35,954 nucleotides of DNA, from positions 1-35,954 of the forward strand of contig CAMYEY010000004.1 in assembly GCA_947254895.1 (NCBI GenBank). The letters run 5' to 3'. How positions within the stretch are numbered: position 1 is the first letter of the stretch; each line of letters opens with the position of its first letter. The DNA comes from an uncultured Clostridia bacterium (GTDB lineage Bacteria; Bacillota; Clostridia; Saccharofermentanales; DTU023). The position numbers were made by a program, and so were the translations under genes. Below, piece after piece: positions 16,611-24,895 of this stretch. The notes under the pieces were generated by a model. It worked only from the letters and a program-made list of their open reading frames with translations, did no database searches and was not told the DNA's origin.

Positions 16611-17305
16611 TACCAGGTCACCTCCCTTGCGGGTATTTTGTCCTTATTCTCCTCCAAAGATTTGATTGTCCCATTATGGATTGAGAGGATAAAGTCACAC
16701 ATTTTGGCAATTTGACTATTATGGGTTGCAATAATAACAGTCGAACCATAGATCTGGTTTAATTTTTCAATTAAAATCAAAACTTCCCTAGCACTTTCAT
16801 AATCCAATGCCCCAGTCGGCTCATCGCAAATCAAGAGTTTAGGTCGCTTAACCATAGCCCGTCCTATCGATGTCCTCTGGGCCTGACCACCGGATATTTC
16901 ATTGGGATATTTTTGAACATGGTCTCTTAAGCCTAAATCATCAATCAAGCTGTTTATTTCCAGAGGATTGTTCGACAAGTATTTGCCAACCTCAATATTT
17001 TCATAGACATTGAGGTGACTGACCAAATTATAAAATTGAAAAACGAAGCCCAGACTATTGCGACGATACAGTTCCAAGTCTTTTTTCTTCATTCTGCTTA
17101 GCTCTTGGCCAAAGACCTCCACACTCCCCTCATCAATACTTTCGAGACCACCCAAAACATTGAGAATAGTGGATTTCCCGGAACCGGAAGGACCTAAGAG
17201 GCACATCATCTTACCCTCTTCAAGTTCGAAACTCATCCCTTTAAGGACTTCAATTTTTTCTGAACCGGAACCATAGGATTTATGTAAATTATTTATTTTA
17301 ATCAT
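16610..17305 (-). CDS. ABC transporter ATP-binding protein, LolD/MacB type
   Basis: A 231-residue ATPase that powers the FtsX-like permease. It has Walker A GPSGSGKST (38-46), Q-loop Gln90 (FVFQFYNL), signature ISGGQAQR (137-144), Walker B LLICDEPTGALD (157-168) and switch His195 (ATHN). The length is normal for the LolD/MacB/SalX group. The ribosome binding site AGGAGAGG precedes the ATG at 17305. It is first of a two-gene operon and separated from the C39-like lipoprotein gene upstream by 158 bases that contain a copy of the dispersed hairpin, so the lipoprotein may be a separate transcript. Confidence 0.93.
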   Translation of the reverse strand: MIKINNLHKSYGSGSEKIEVLKGMSFELEEGKMMCLLGPSGSGKSTILNVLGGLESIDEGSVEVFGQELSRMKKKDLELYRRNSLGFVFQFYNLVSHLNVYENIEVGKYLSNNPLEINSLIDDLGLRDHVQKYPNEISGGQAQRTSIGRAMVKRPKLLICDEPTGALDYESAREVLILIEKLNQIYGSTVIIATHNSQIAKMCDFILSIHNGTIKSLEENKDKIPAREVTW

Positions 17306-17414
17306 AGTCTACCTCTCCTGTTAGTCTAGGCTAACCCTTCTTTAGTCTATGCCTTTTTTTATCCTCAATCAAGATTTTTTTGTACCGTGTTTGCTGGCCG
17401 GATTCTGGCCATTA

Positions 17415-17447
17415 AAAGATGGTAACTTTTATTCTGTTACCGCCTTT
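17415..17447. repeat. dispersed hairpin repeat, copy 3; terminator position
   Basis: Left arm AAAGATGGTAAC (17415-17426) pairs with 17436-17447, with one wobble and one mismatch in the outer half; loop of 9. It lies just after the stop of the C39-like lipoprotein gene (minus strand), where a terminator is expected. Confidence 0.65.
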
Positions 17448-17463
17448 AAATTCCTTAGTCACT

Positions 17464-18369
17464 TTACCAAGCATAGTTAGGTTCAAGGCAGGGCATCATG
17501 GCCTTCAACAAGTTTTCAGGGCTAACTTTTTTCAAGGCTCCATAATCTGGATCTTGAACCCTGTAAGAAGGGTCAAGAAAATAGACGGATGCTATATCTG
17601 TACCTTCATCATTCATACCATATCCGACCAAGGTGACATTGTGTTCGCCTGAATAGCCGAGGTTGTCGTAAATACTTGACACCTCAAAAGTAAAGTAGAG
17701 GGGGTAACCGTCATCAATATCCTTTTTGAGCCTTTCCTTAAATAGGTGCATATCCTCTGAATTTGGAGAGGGGTCTTTCACGGTCGCCAAACGGTAACCG
17801 GCCGCTCCTTCTGTCGGATTGTCATAGCCGAACAGGTATCGGTTTAAAATACGGATTGCATTGGCATTATGAGTACCAAAAGATTCATTTGTTTGCATTT
17901 CCACAGCTAACTGAGCTTGATCCACATTGATTCCGCGGTAGGCCAGCATCATGCTAACCGTGCTTGGGGCACACCAATTCCATTCTCTTTGAACGATTTG
18001 AGGAACATCCAATAAGACTTTTTCTGTACTATTATCAAGAATCTGACCAGCTTCGCGCCCTAACCCCGGATTTTCCTCCGGAGGGCTTAAGTCGATGCCC
18101 CCGTTAACAACATTTTCATTATATTGAATCCGGTGACCGTCCTTTTCAATAAATTTATTCCCGTAGCGGTCACTAGTTGGATTAACTTTTAAAGTTTCTT
18201 TTTGATCATCATTTTGCCCTTTTGTCTGTGTCACAACTTTATGGGAGGGCTCCACCTTCTTAAAGTCCAAAGAATCTTTAAGGGGTAAAGTTTGTTCCTG
18301 ACAAGCCACAAGAAAACAAGCGACCAAGAATAGGACAAGGCTATAAACTTTTAGAAACTGCTTTTTCAT
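17464..18369 (-). CDS. C39-like (Peptidase_C39_2) lipoprotein
   Basis: A 301-residue secreted lipoprotein with a papain-like fold. The signal peptide ends at lipobox LVAC (Cys23). A charged linker runs to about 115, then the C39_2 domain VPQIVQREWNWCAPSTVSMM (122-141) has the expected nucleophile Cys133, His243 in GEHNVTLVGYG and Asp266 in FLDPSY. All three triad positions are present, so it is probably an active cysteine protease or related hydrolase at the outer membrane face. It is not a bacteriocin-exporter C39 domain because it is free-standing. A good ribosome binding site (AGGAG, 9 bases from ATG) and promoter are present. The downstream ABC pair and the LPXTG protein suggest a role at the cell surface; the substrate is unknown. 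Confidence 0.85.
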   Translation of the reverse strand: MKKQFLKVYSLVLFLVACFLVACQEQTLPLKDSLDFKKVEPSHKVVTQTKGQNDDQKETLKVNPTSDRYGNKFIEKDGHRIQYNENVVNGGIDLSPPEENPGLGREAGQILDNSTEKVLLDVPQIVQREWNWCAPSTVSMMLAYRGINVDQAQLAVEMQTNESFGTHNANAIRILNRYLFGYDNPTEGAAGYRLATVKDPSPNSEDMHLFKERLKKDIDDGYPLYFTFEVSSIYDNLGYSGEHNVTLVGYGMNDEGTDIASVYFLDPSYRVQDPDYGALKKVSPENLLKAMMPCLEPNYAW

Positions 18370-18427
18370 CCTATCACTCTCCTACATTGCAGTAAGGGGG
18401 CTAGAAATCTAGTTAAAAGAAATGTTT

Positions 18428-18456
18428 TATATAGAACAGAATAACATACCAGACAA
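18428..18456 (-). promoter_or_regulatory. promoter of the C39-like lipoprotein gene
   Basis: On the minus strand, TTGTCT (18456-18451), a 17-base spacer and TATATA (18433-18428) give a reasonable sigma-A promoter with a leader of about 50 bases. Confidence 0.55.
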
Positions 18457-18542
18457 ATTTCTCGTAAAATCTTACAAGGCTATTACTAGAGAACAGACTA
18501 GCTGAGCTGCTATCGGGGAGTGGATCGTCTGGCAGGAAAAGA

Positions 18543-18573
18543 AAGATGGTAACGATTTTAAAGTTACCATCTT
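18543..18573. repeat. dispersed hairpin repeat, copy 4 (divergent gap)
   Basis: A perfect 11-bp stem, AAGATGGTAAC (18543-18553) with GTTACCATCTT (18563-18573), loop of 9. It lies between the divergent lipoprotein and mutY genes, where no gene ends. A second, unrelated small hairpin (TCCATGG with its complement, 18606-18628) follows just before mutY. Confidence 0.75.
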
Positions 18574-18639
18574 ACTAAAACCCCCATCACCAAAGCCCGA
18601 CTGTATCCATGGCTGGTTTTTCCATGGAAATCTATTACA

Positions 18640-19857
18640 ATGAGAACTGCTATGGGAAATATAAAGCAAACAATAAATCAGCAAAGGCTCTACAGAATCC
18701 ACACCCACCTCATGGACTGGTTTAATCAGCACAAACGCGACTTGCCCTGGCGGACCACGCCTCGTGAGGCTTATAAGGTCTGGATATCCGAAATTATGCT
18801 CCAGCAGACCCAGGTCGATACTGTCATCCCTTATTTTGAAGCCTGGATGGCCAAATGGCCTAGGGTACAAGACCTGGCCCGGGCATCCGAAGCCCAAGTC
18901 CTTAAAGCCTGGGAAGGCCTAGGCTATTATGCTCGAGCTCGAAACATCCTCAAAACCGCCCGTCTTATAACAGAGGAACACGGGGCTTCTCTCCCCACCA
19001 GCTATAAAAAACTCCTCAAGCTTCCCGGGATTGGTCCTTATACTGCTGCCGCTATCGCTTCTTATACCTCCGGTCAAGCGGTTGGTGCCGTTGACGCTAA
19101 TGTTTTAAGGGTTTTAAGTCGTCTAAATCAGATAGAGTGGACAGCCGGTGAGCCCAAGTCTCTGAAAGCCTGCCAAAATCACTTAAGCTCTGCCATGGAA
19201 GCTTTAAGCAAAAAAGATGATTGGACTGCAAACGAAAACTCAGACAAAAACGACCTTTACAGTAAGCAAAGTTTTCAAGCCGGCCCTCTAAACGAAGCCC
19301 TTATAGAACTAGGAGCCCTAATCTGCCAAGCCAAGACAGCCGTTTGCCAGGTCTGCCCCTTAAGCCAAGACTGCCTCGCTTTGGCTTATAACAGCGTTTA
19401 CGACTTTCCTCTGGCCAAAGATAAAATTGCCAAAAGGGAAGAGTATTATAGCCTCCTTATCCTTTACCATAAAGACCTGCAAAGCTTTGCTGTGGAGCAA
19501 AGACCGTCCAAGGGACTCCTCGGAGGCCTTTGGCAATTTCCTCTACTGGAAGGTTTGCGAGAGTCTGAGGAAAGCAAAAGTTACTTAGAAAGCAAGGGCT
19601 ACCGAGTCTTTTCCCTCCGCAAGTTAGAGGGTTACCGTCATGTCTTTTCCCATCTTGTTTGGAATATAGAGCCCTATGTCGCTATCATCAGCGATCGGCC
19701 AGGAGAAAACCCACCAGCCCCTGCCAAAAATCTCCTCAAAGAGAGCGCAGACTCCTTCCGTTGGCTACCGGCTAAGAACCTGCTAGACCTCCCCTTCTCC
19801 TCTTCCATGACCCACTTGCGTGACTCTATCATCAAACAGGACTTTTCTTTTGACTAG
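18640..19857 (+). CDS. mutY: A/G-specific adenine DNA glycosylase MutY
   Basis: A 405-residue base-excision repair enzyme that removes adenine mispaired with 8-oxoguanine. It carries EIMLQQTQV (51-59, Glu51), the helix-hairpin-helix LLKLPGIGPYTAAAIAS (125-141), catalytic Asp152 (AVDANVLRV) and a [4Fe-4S] motif C229-x6-C236-x2-C239-x5-C245. The NUDIX-like 8-oxoguanine recognition domain occupies about 265-405 (GGLWQFP, HVFSHLVW). A polar stretch of about 25 residues (188-212) between the D-containing helix and the NEALIELGA helix looks like an insertion relative to common MutY. No convincing ribosome binding site precedes the ATG at 18640; the in-frame ATG at 18652 is an alternative. It stands alone between a divergent and a convergent gene. 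Confidence 0.95.
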   Translation: MRTAMGNIKQTINQQRLYRIHTHLMDWFNQHKRDLPWRTTPREAYKVWISEIMLQQTQVDTVIPYFEAWMAKWPRVQDLARASEAQVLKAWEGLGYYARARNILKTARLITEEHGASLPTSYKKLLKLPGIGPYTAAAIASYTSGQAVGAVDANVLRVLSRLNQIEWTAGEPKSLKACQNHLSSAMEALSKKDDWTANENSDKNDLYSKQSFQAGPLNEALIELGALICQAKTAVCQVCPLSQDCLALAYNSVYDFPLAKDKIAKREEYYSLLILYHKDLQSFAVEQRPSKGLLGGLWQFPLLEGLRESEESKSYLESKGYRVFSLRKLEGYRHVFSHLVWNIEPYVAIISDRPGENPPAPAKNLLKESADSFRWLPAKNLLDLPFSSSMTHLRDSIIKQDFSFD

Positions 19858-19860
19858 CCT

Positions 19861-19885
19861 AGACTTTTAAGAGCGGCAAAAGTCT
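19861..19885 (+). terminator. terminator of mutY
   Basis: AGACTTTT (19861-19868) and AAAAGTCT (19878-19885) form an 8-bp stem with a 9-base loop directly after the mutY stop, followed by a weak T-rich tail. It lies in the gap between convergent genes. Confidence 0.5.
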
Positions 19886-19945
19886 TCCTTATATGCCTTT
19901 GTGAATTATCAGTAGCACAGTCCAGCTGCAAGCCGGAAGACTACG

Positions 19946-21277
19946 CTATTTCATGATGATCGAGGCAAAATACAGGAAGCAAACCACGCACAAAACATAC
20001 ATGGACACAGGAATCTTTTTGAAATCTCCCTTAGCAATCTTCAGGATTACATAGGTAGGAATAGCTACACAGATACCATTTGCAATATTATTGGCAAAGA
20101 CCGTAAAGGCTATACACAGGAAAGCCGGGAAGGACTCTGTGTAATCATTATAATCAATCTTCGCCATGGAATTTAACATACCCACACCAATTATGATGAG
20201 GGCGGGAGCCGTCGCAGCACTCGGAATCATAAGAGCCACAGGTGTAAAAAGCAAGGTCAGGGCAAAGAAGAAAGAGGTTGAAATCGACGTTAGGCCTGTC
20301 TTGCCTCCCGCTTCAACACCTGCCGAAGACTCTAAGTAAGTCGTCATACAGGGCATGACAAAGAAGCCACCCAAAACTGTAGCAGTTGCGTCCACTTTGA
20401 AGACACGGTCAATACCGGGAAGATTACCATTTTCATCTAAGAAGCCAGCCTTACCACCGACACCCAAGGCTGTTCCCAAGGTAGAGAAGAAATCCGGCAC
20501 AAATAAGGCAATGAGGAAAGGAATATAGGCCACATTCAGGGCACCTACAAAATCCATTTTGCCGAGATGAGTAAAGGGATTTTCCGGTAAAACAAACCAC
20601 TTATCAGGTAGGGTTGTAAGACCCATGGGGATACCGATGATAGTTGCAAGAAGTATGGCAATAATCATATAGCCCTGGATACGGAGTTGGCGAAAAACCA
20701 AAATCAGGATAAAACCAATGAGACACAGGACAACTGAAGGAGCTGTAAGATCACCAAAAGTCAGACGGTTACGCCCTTCTTGGGCTATAATCAAACCGGC
20801 ATTACGAGCGCCCAACATGGCAATGAAAAGGCCAACACCTGCACTGACAGATTGTTTGAGGCTCCTAGGGATGGCATTAACGACCTTATCACGAAGCCCT
20901 AAATAAGAAATAAGAAGGAAGAGTACACCGGAAATAATAATGATGGCACTCGTCACTTCCAAGGTAAGACCTTCATGGGCCACCATGCCCGACACAATAG
21001 CAACACTTCCAAGCCCCGGAGCTAGAGCAAAGGGCCTATTCGTAACAATGCCCATGGCAACCGAAGTTACTATAATCAACAAGATCATAGACGTCAGAAT
21101 TGCACCCGGCACCATGCCTGTCGCCGACATCATGTTAGGAATGGTTCCCAAAACATAGGCCATGGTCAAAAAAGTCGTAAGACCGGCTAAGATCTCCGTC
21201 TTGACAGTGGTCCCATGCTGCTTCAGCTGAAAAAAGCCTGATAGACCTTTTTCTTTGGTCTGTTCTTTCTTGGTCAT
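19946..21277 (-). CDS. NCS2 family purine permease, AzgA/PbuG-like
   Basis: A 443-residue transporter with about 12-14 hydrophobic helices that imports adenine, guanine or hypoxanthine by proton symport. Family marks include LAGLTTFLTMAYVL near the N-terminus, LAPGLGSVAIVSG in the early helices, TTYLESSAGVEAGGKTGLTS and SMAKIDYNDYTESFPAFL. The open frame reaches a GTG at 21292, but that codon overlaps the AGGAG ribosome binding site; the ATG at 21277 is 7 bases after it and is taken as the start. It lies 48 bases after adenine deaminase on the same strand, so the pair forms an adenine uptake and deamination operon. Adenine is the likely main substrate (inference from the partner). Confidence 0.92.
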   Translation of the reverse strand: MTKKEQTKEKGLSGFFQLKQHGTTVKTEILAGLTTFLTMAYVLGTIPNMMSATGMVPGAILTSMILLIIVTSVAMGIVTNRPFALAPGLGSVAIVSGMVAHEGLTLEVTSAIIIISGVLFLLISYLGLRDKVVNAIPRSLKQSVSAGVGLFIAMLGARNAGLIIAQEGRNRLTFGDLTAPSVVLCLIGFILILVFRQLRIQGYMIIAILLATIIGIPMGLTTLPDKWFVLPENPFTHLGKMDFVGALNVAYIPFLIALFVPDFFSTLGTALGVGGKAGFLDENGNLPGIDRVFKVDATATVLGGFFVMPCMTTYLESSAGVEAGGKTGLTSISTSFFFALTLLFTPVALMIPSAATAPALIIIGVGMLNSMAKIDYNDYTESFPAFLCIAFTVFANNIANGICVAIPTYVILKIAKGDFKKIPVSMYVLCVVCFLYFASIIMK

Positions 21278-21325
21278 AAAAATTCTCCTCACTTATGCAA
21301 TGCTCGTTCAAAGCTTACTTAACAA

Positions 21326-23095
21326 TTACTCAACGATTAGGGGTACAACAAGGCTCTTCTTAACATCAACCAAACCCTTATTGGTAAGTTTTAGGGATGG
21401 ACTCACAGTCAAAGATAAGGTTCCAAAAGACATAAAGGGGTTGTAATGTTGGTAGCCCAGATTTTCGATCGCTTGTCGAACTCGCTCTGTCCTCTCCCCT
21501 ACTTCTGAAACCGGATAATCTGCCATAATACCGCCTATGGGCAGGGGCAATTCAGCAGCAATCTGTTCTCCGCTAGGATCTGTCACAACCCAGCCACCTT
21601 GAAGCTCGATTAACCTATTTACTGCAAAAGCCATGGCTGCTAGGCTCTTACCTGCTACCAAAACATTATGGTTATCATGGGCATAACTGGAGGCGATGGC
21701 ACCCTGCTTATGACAGTTACCTGTAACAAAACCAAAACCGATACTTCCATCCTTACCATAACGTTCCAAGCTAGCAACGAGAAGAAGGTCTGAATCTTCC
21801 CACTGAATTTTACCGTCTATTACAGGCAGGGTTCGATGGATTTCTGTAGTCTTAGTAGTACCGTTATTAATTTGCATGACCCGAACCTTAACCTGGCTTT
21901 TCCCGGCTAAGTCACTTGCAGCAATACCGGCATTTTCAAAGACGGAAGGGGTCACCGGTTGAAGTTTGATACTATGGTTAAAGCGTTTTGGGAAAGTAGA
22001 TGCTTTTCTTTCTTTCTCTTTGGCTAGGGTCTGATCTCCCTGTTTGTGGATACACTCACCATTCTTATACACCCTATCGATAGCGACTGTCTCGGGATTT
22101 GTTAAAACAACAAGATCTGCTAACTTACCAGGTGAAATAGCACCACGGTCAGTAAGATTCATCCGTCGGGCCGGTGTCAAAGATACGTTATAAAAAGCCT
22201 GTTCCGGCTTTAAACCCATACTAATAGCACGTCTGACAATATGGTCCAAGTGTCCTATTCGATATAGAGTATCAGGCATAACATCATCAGTGACAAAAGC
22301 AAATTGTTCGTAAACATTGAGTTCTTCAATAAGGTCCAGGAGTTCTCGTGATAAGGTCTTCTCTTGAATTTGAACAAACATGCCCATAAGAAAGCGCTGG
22401 CGAAAACCCTCTATATCATGTTCAGTATGGTCAGAACCGATACCTACAGACAAAAACTTAGCCAGGTCTAAGCCCTCTAATTGCGGACAATGGCCCTCTA
22501 TCGGGAAATGCGGCCGAACTTTGTGAACATAATCAATGAACTTGCTAATTTCCAAGTTATTAGGACGGATAATCTCTCGGTAATTCATAACTTCACCGAC
22601 ACAGACGACCTTGTCCTCATCCAAAAGAGACTTCATATCTTCAGCACTGATGACACCACCCGTGGTTTCCAATTCCGAATTTGTAGCTGGAACACAAGAC
22701 GGAATGCCATACAAGATATCAATTGGAGCCTCTTCTCCGGCTACAATCATGGCCCGAATACCATCAACACCGGCAACATTGGCCATCTCATGAGGCTCCG
22801 CCACCAAGGTTGTCACACCACACTGAGCCATGCGCTCACCAAAACGGGCCGGTGTAAGCATGGAGCTTTCGATATGCATATGACTGTCGATAAAGCCCGG
22901 AACTACCCACTTACCAGTGATATCCACCACTTCATGTGCAGTCAAACTTTCTCCACCATCTTTATTCTCATCGATATAGAAGATCTTTCCCTGATTAATC
23001 CAGATATCCGCAGGCCTAAAGCTTTTTACATAACTATTGTAATAGAGGCCCCCCTGAAGAAGCAGGTCTACCGAGGACAGACTATGTTGAGCCAT
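21326..23095 (-). CDS. ade: adenine deaminase
   Basis: A 589-residue metal-dependent amidohydrolase that converts adenine to hypoxanthine and ammonia for purine salvage. The metal site starts with GFIDSHMHIESSMLTP (57-72). VAEPHEMANV, EGHCPQL and SDHTEHD carry the further His and Glu ligands, and TDDVMPD holds the catalytic Asp. The C-terminal Ade-specific domain includes IASSYAHDNHNVLVAG and PLPIGGIMADYPVSE. The length is usual for the family. The ribosome binding site GGAGG is 8 bases before the ATG at 23095, and a sigma-A promoter lies about 45 bases upstream with a short leader. It is first in an operon with the AzgA-like permease. Confidence 0.95.
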   Translation of the reverse strand: MAQHSLSSVDLLLQGGLYYNSYVKSFRPADIWINQGKIFYIDENKDGGESLTAHEVVDITGKWVVPGFIDSHMHIESSMLTPARFGERMAQCGVTTLVAEPHEMANVAGVDGIRAMIVAGEEAPIDILYGIPSCVPATNSELETTGGVISAEDMKSLLDEDKVVCVGEVMNYREIIRPNNLEISKFIDYVHKVRPHFPIEGHCPQLEGLDLAKFLSVGIGSDHTEHDIEGFRQRFLMGMFVQIQEKTLSRELLDLIEELNVYEQFAFVTDDVMPDTLYRIGHLDHIVRRAISMGLKPEQAFYNVSLTPARRMNLTDRGAISPGKLADLVVLTNPETVAIDRVYKNGECIHKQGDQTLAKEKERKASTFPKRFNHSIKLQPVTPSVFENAGIAASDLAGKSQVKVRVMQINNGTTKTTEIHRTLPVIDGKIQWEDSDLLLVASLERYGKDGSIGFGFVTGNCHKQGAIASSYAHDNHNVLVAGKSLAAMAFAVNRLIELQGGWVVTDPSGEQIAAELPLPIGGIMADYPVSEVGERTERVRQAIENLGYQHYNPFMSFGTLSLTVSPSLKLTNKGLVDVKKSLVVPLIVE

Positions 23096-23139
23096 GTGTT
23101 CACCTCCACAGGTCTTTCTAAAATTCCCTTGACTATTTT

Positions 23140-23167
23140 ATTGTAAGGATCCAGGTTGAAAAATCAA
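23140..23167 (-). promoter_or_regulatory. promoter of the ade-permease operon
   Basis: On the minus strand, TTGATT (23167-23162), a 16-base spacer and TACAAT (23145-23140). The implied leader of about 40 bases is too short for a purine riboswitch. Confidence 0.6.
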
Positions 23168-23250
23168 GGATAAAAAGCATTAGCAACCGTGGCAATTTAT
23201 TGTATAGATGGTTTGCTCTGGTGTGGGGCAAGCTTAATGACAGCAAGGCT

Positions 23251-23281
23251 AAGATGGTAACGATTTAAAAATTACCTTCTT
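23251..23281. repeat. dispersed hairpin repeat, copy 5; terminator position
   Basis: AAGATGGTAA (23251-23260) and TTACCTTCTT (23272-23281), one mismatch, loop of 11. It lies between the ade promoter and the 3' end of the PadR/DUF1700 operon (stop at 23395), so it could end that transcript. Confidence 0.65.
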
Positions 23282-23394
23282 GTTATTCCTATCAAAGCAA
23301 AGGCCAAGATCATCGTCCAGCCAGAAACCTATTTCTAAAACTGATGTCTTCGACAGTGTAAGGAGCAGGATGGATGAACAAGAAAAGCCATAGA

Positions 23395-23982
23395 CTAACC
23401 TTCCCCATTACAGTGCTTCAACTTCCATGATTGTTTTTGAAGGTATTGAACGGTTCTCACTGTTCCTTTCCAACACAATGCCCCCAAGACAACAAAAATG
23501 ATAGCCAAAAAGAGTCCTGCTAATAATGCAGGGACACCTGAGATTTCATGTGTAAAAAACATAAAAGTTATATTTTTTAAGAAAGTATTGCCTACGACTC
23601 CTTTTATAAAGCCTAAGACCCCTCCCAAAATACTAAGACCACCTGCTAGAATAAAGGATACTGCTGAAACCGCAAGTGTTGGAATGATTGATATCCAAGC
23701 CACTGAAGCAAGGGAATAAAAAGCGAATACTTTTATGAATTGTGAAAACGAAAATCTTTTGTTTTGAACTATGGATTCTCCTAAATAATTCATGGCAAGT
23801 ACCTTTGGTGGATCCATTTCAGCAAGGATTTCTTCTTCACTTTGACCCTTGTTCAAGCGCTCGTAAAAAGAACTTTTAAGTTCACATAAAATATCGGTCT
23901 TTTCTGAGGCAGGTAGATGTTTTAAATAACGATCTACTTGTGATAGGTACCGTTCTAGGCCCTTACTGAGTTTTTTACACAT
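23395..23982 (-). CDS. DUF1700 (HAAS domain) membrane protein
   Basis: A 195-residue membrane protein. The N-terminal helical domain (1-75), with the pattern LSKGLERYLSQVDRYLKHLP then ELKSSFYERLNKGQSEEEIL, matches the HAAS/DUF1700 signalling domain. The C-terminal half holds two long glycine-rich hydrophobic blocks (about 84-140 and 145-175), likely four helices in total. These proteins are nearly always encoded after a PadR-type regulator and are thought to act as a membrane-bound signal or anti-regulator; the mechanism is not settled. The gene overlaps the PadR gene by 8 bases, so the two are co-translated. Confidence 0.85.
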   Translation of the reverse strand: MCKKLSKGLERYLSQVDRYLKHLPASEKTDILCELKSSFYERLNKGQSEEEILAEMDPPKVLAMNYLGESIVQNKRFSFSQFIKVFAFYSLASVAWISIIPTLAVSAVSFILAGGLSILGGVLGFIKGVVGNTFLKNITFMFFTHEISGVPALLAGLFLAIIFVVLGALCWKGTVRTVQYLQKQSWKLKHCNGEG

Positions 23983-24316
23983 TTTTTGTACCCTTTCCCA
24001 ATTTGGAAATACTTTGAACGAGCCTTTGCCAATCGCTATCTAAGTGTTGTACATAAACGAGGCCCTTTTGCGTTATACGATAATATTTTCTAGCCGGTGT
24101 TCCTTCATCAAGATTTTGCCAATAGGACTCCAAATAGCCCTTTTTCAATAATCTTCGAAGCAGTGGATAGATGGTGCTTTCCTGAGTCTTAAGCATGGGA
24201 TAATCATTAAGTATCTGGATTAAATCATAACCATAACGGTCTTGCTGCCGTATTAAGAGCATGAGGACATACTCCAATGTTCCCCTCTTAATTTGCGATA
24301 CCCATTCTTCATTCAT
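23975..24316 (-). CDS. PadR-family transcriptional regulator
   Basis: A 113-residue winged-helix repressor. It opens MNEEWVSQIKRGTLEYVLML, with RYGYDLIQIL in the first helices, the recognition region ESTIYPLLRRLLKKGYLES, and the wing residues PARKYYRIT followed by a dimerising tail. The open frame extends to a TTG at 24421, but the 35 extra residues lack family similarity. The ATG at 24316 has AGGA 10 bases upstream and matches the standard PadR N-terminus. It probably controls its own operon with DUF1700; the trigger is unknown. The region 24317-24529 upstream shows no other gene. Confidence 0.9.
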   Translation of the reverse strand: MNEEWVSQIKRGTLEYVLMLLIRQQDRYGYDLIQILNDYPMLKTQESTIYPLLRRLLKKGYLESYWQNLDEGTPARKYYRITQKGLVYVQHLDSDWQRLVQSISKLGKGTKNV

Positions 24317-24529
24317 ACCGGGACCATCCTGTTTTTCATTTAAGAGCCAACCCTTCTCTTTCTGCGTACATCGCTCTACATAGTATATATCAATCAACAG
24401 GTACTGTATAGATTTGGACAAATTTTTTTCGATGAATACACAAAGGGCTCGATTACATCGCAGAGCGATAGTGAAAGAGTCTACGGATGCATATGATTCA
24501 TATAGTTAAGTCAAAGGATCATGGCATTA

Positions 24530-24571
24530 AAAAAGACGACTAGCGGATTATATCCCGTCTGTCGTCTTTTT
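24530..24571 (-). terminator. terminator of the tRNA operon
   Basis: AAAAAGACGAC (24530-24540) and GTCGTCTTTTT (24561-24571) form an 11-bp stem enclosing a 20-base loop. On the minus strand it directly follows the tRNA-Cys gene. Confidence 0.75.
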
Positions 24572-24572
24572 A

Positions 24573-24647
24573 TGGAGGCACCATCCAGATTTGAACTGGA
24601 GAATAGGGGTTTTGCAGACCCCGGCCTTACCACTTGGCTATGGTGCC
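24573..24647 (-). tRNA. tRNA-Cys (GCA anticodon), CCA encoded
   Basis: The minus strand folds as a full cloverleaf: acceptor arms GGCACCA and TGGTGCC, a D loop with AGTGGTAAGG, anticodon loop CTGCAAA (anticodon GCA), T loop GTTCAAATC, discriminator U and an encoded CCA. It is second in a two-tRNA transcript and ends 2 bases before the terminator. Confidence 0.96.
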
Positions 24648-24656
24648 GATAAAATT

Positions 24657-24689
24657 AATGACCACAATCTCTTAGAAATTGCGGTCATT
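24657..24689 (-). other. hairpin between the two tRNA genes
   Basis: AATGACCACAAT (24657-24668) and its near-complement (24678-24689) form a 12-bp stem with one mismatch and a 9-base loop, filling the 46-base spacer. It may guide tRNA processing or act as a weak terminator. Confidence 0.5.
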
Positions 24690-24693
24690 GTAC

Positions 24694-24768
24694 TGGAGCG
24701 GGATACGAGATTCGAACTCGCGACTTTCACCTTGGCAAGGTGACACTCTACCACTGAGTTAATCCCGC
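24694..24768 (-). tRNA. tRNA-Gly (GCC anticodon), CCA encoded
   Basis: The minus strand gives acceptor arms GCGGGAT and ATCCCGC, D loop CTCAGTGGTAGAG, anticodon loop TTGCCAA (anticodon GCC), T loop GTTCGAATC, discriminator U and an encoded CCA. It is first in the two-tRNA transcript. Confidence 0.96.
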
Positions 24769-24799
24769 AAATCTTGCTGTCGCAATTAACTGCCTCGAT

Positions 24800-24828
24800 A
24801 TATTATCAAATGATTTGTATTATGTCAA
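24800..24828 (-). promoter_or_regulatory. promoter of the tRNA-Gly/tRNA-Cys operon
   Basis: On the minus strand, a perfect TTGACA (24828-24823), a 17-base spacer and TAATAT (24805-24800), about 30 bases before tRNA-Gly. An AT-rich tract precedes the -35, as usual for stable RNA genes. Confidence 0.7.
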
Positions 24829-24895
24829 AACATTTTTTTTAAAAGGGTCTGCTTGGAAAAGCAGGCATACTGCAGGTTACGACGGCAATTTTGAT

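Noticed and set aside
22481..23146. 221-residue plus-strand frame opposite adenine deaminase
   Set aside because: It lies antisense to a well-conserved gene, shows no family motif and has no convincing ribosome binding site, so it is a shadow frame.
23096..23394. purine riboswitch upstream of adenine deaminase
   Set aside because: The promoter at 23140-23167 leaves a leader of about 40 bases, and no purine-aptamer pairing or conserved loop is visible.
24317..24421. extended N-terminus of the PadR-family regulator
   Set aside because: It would need a TTG start without a ribosome binding site, and the 35 extra residues precede the usual family N-terminus.
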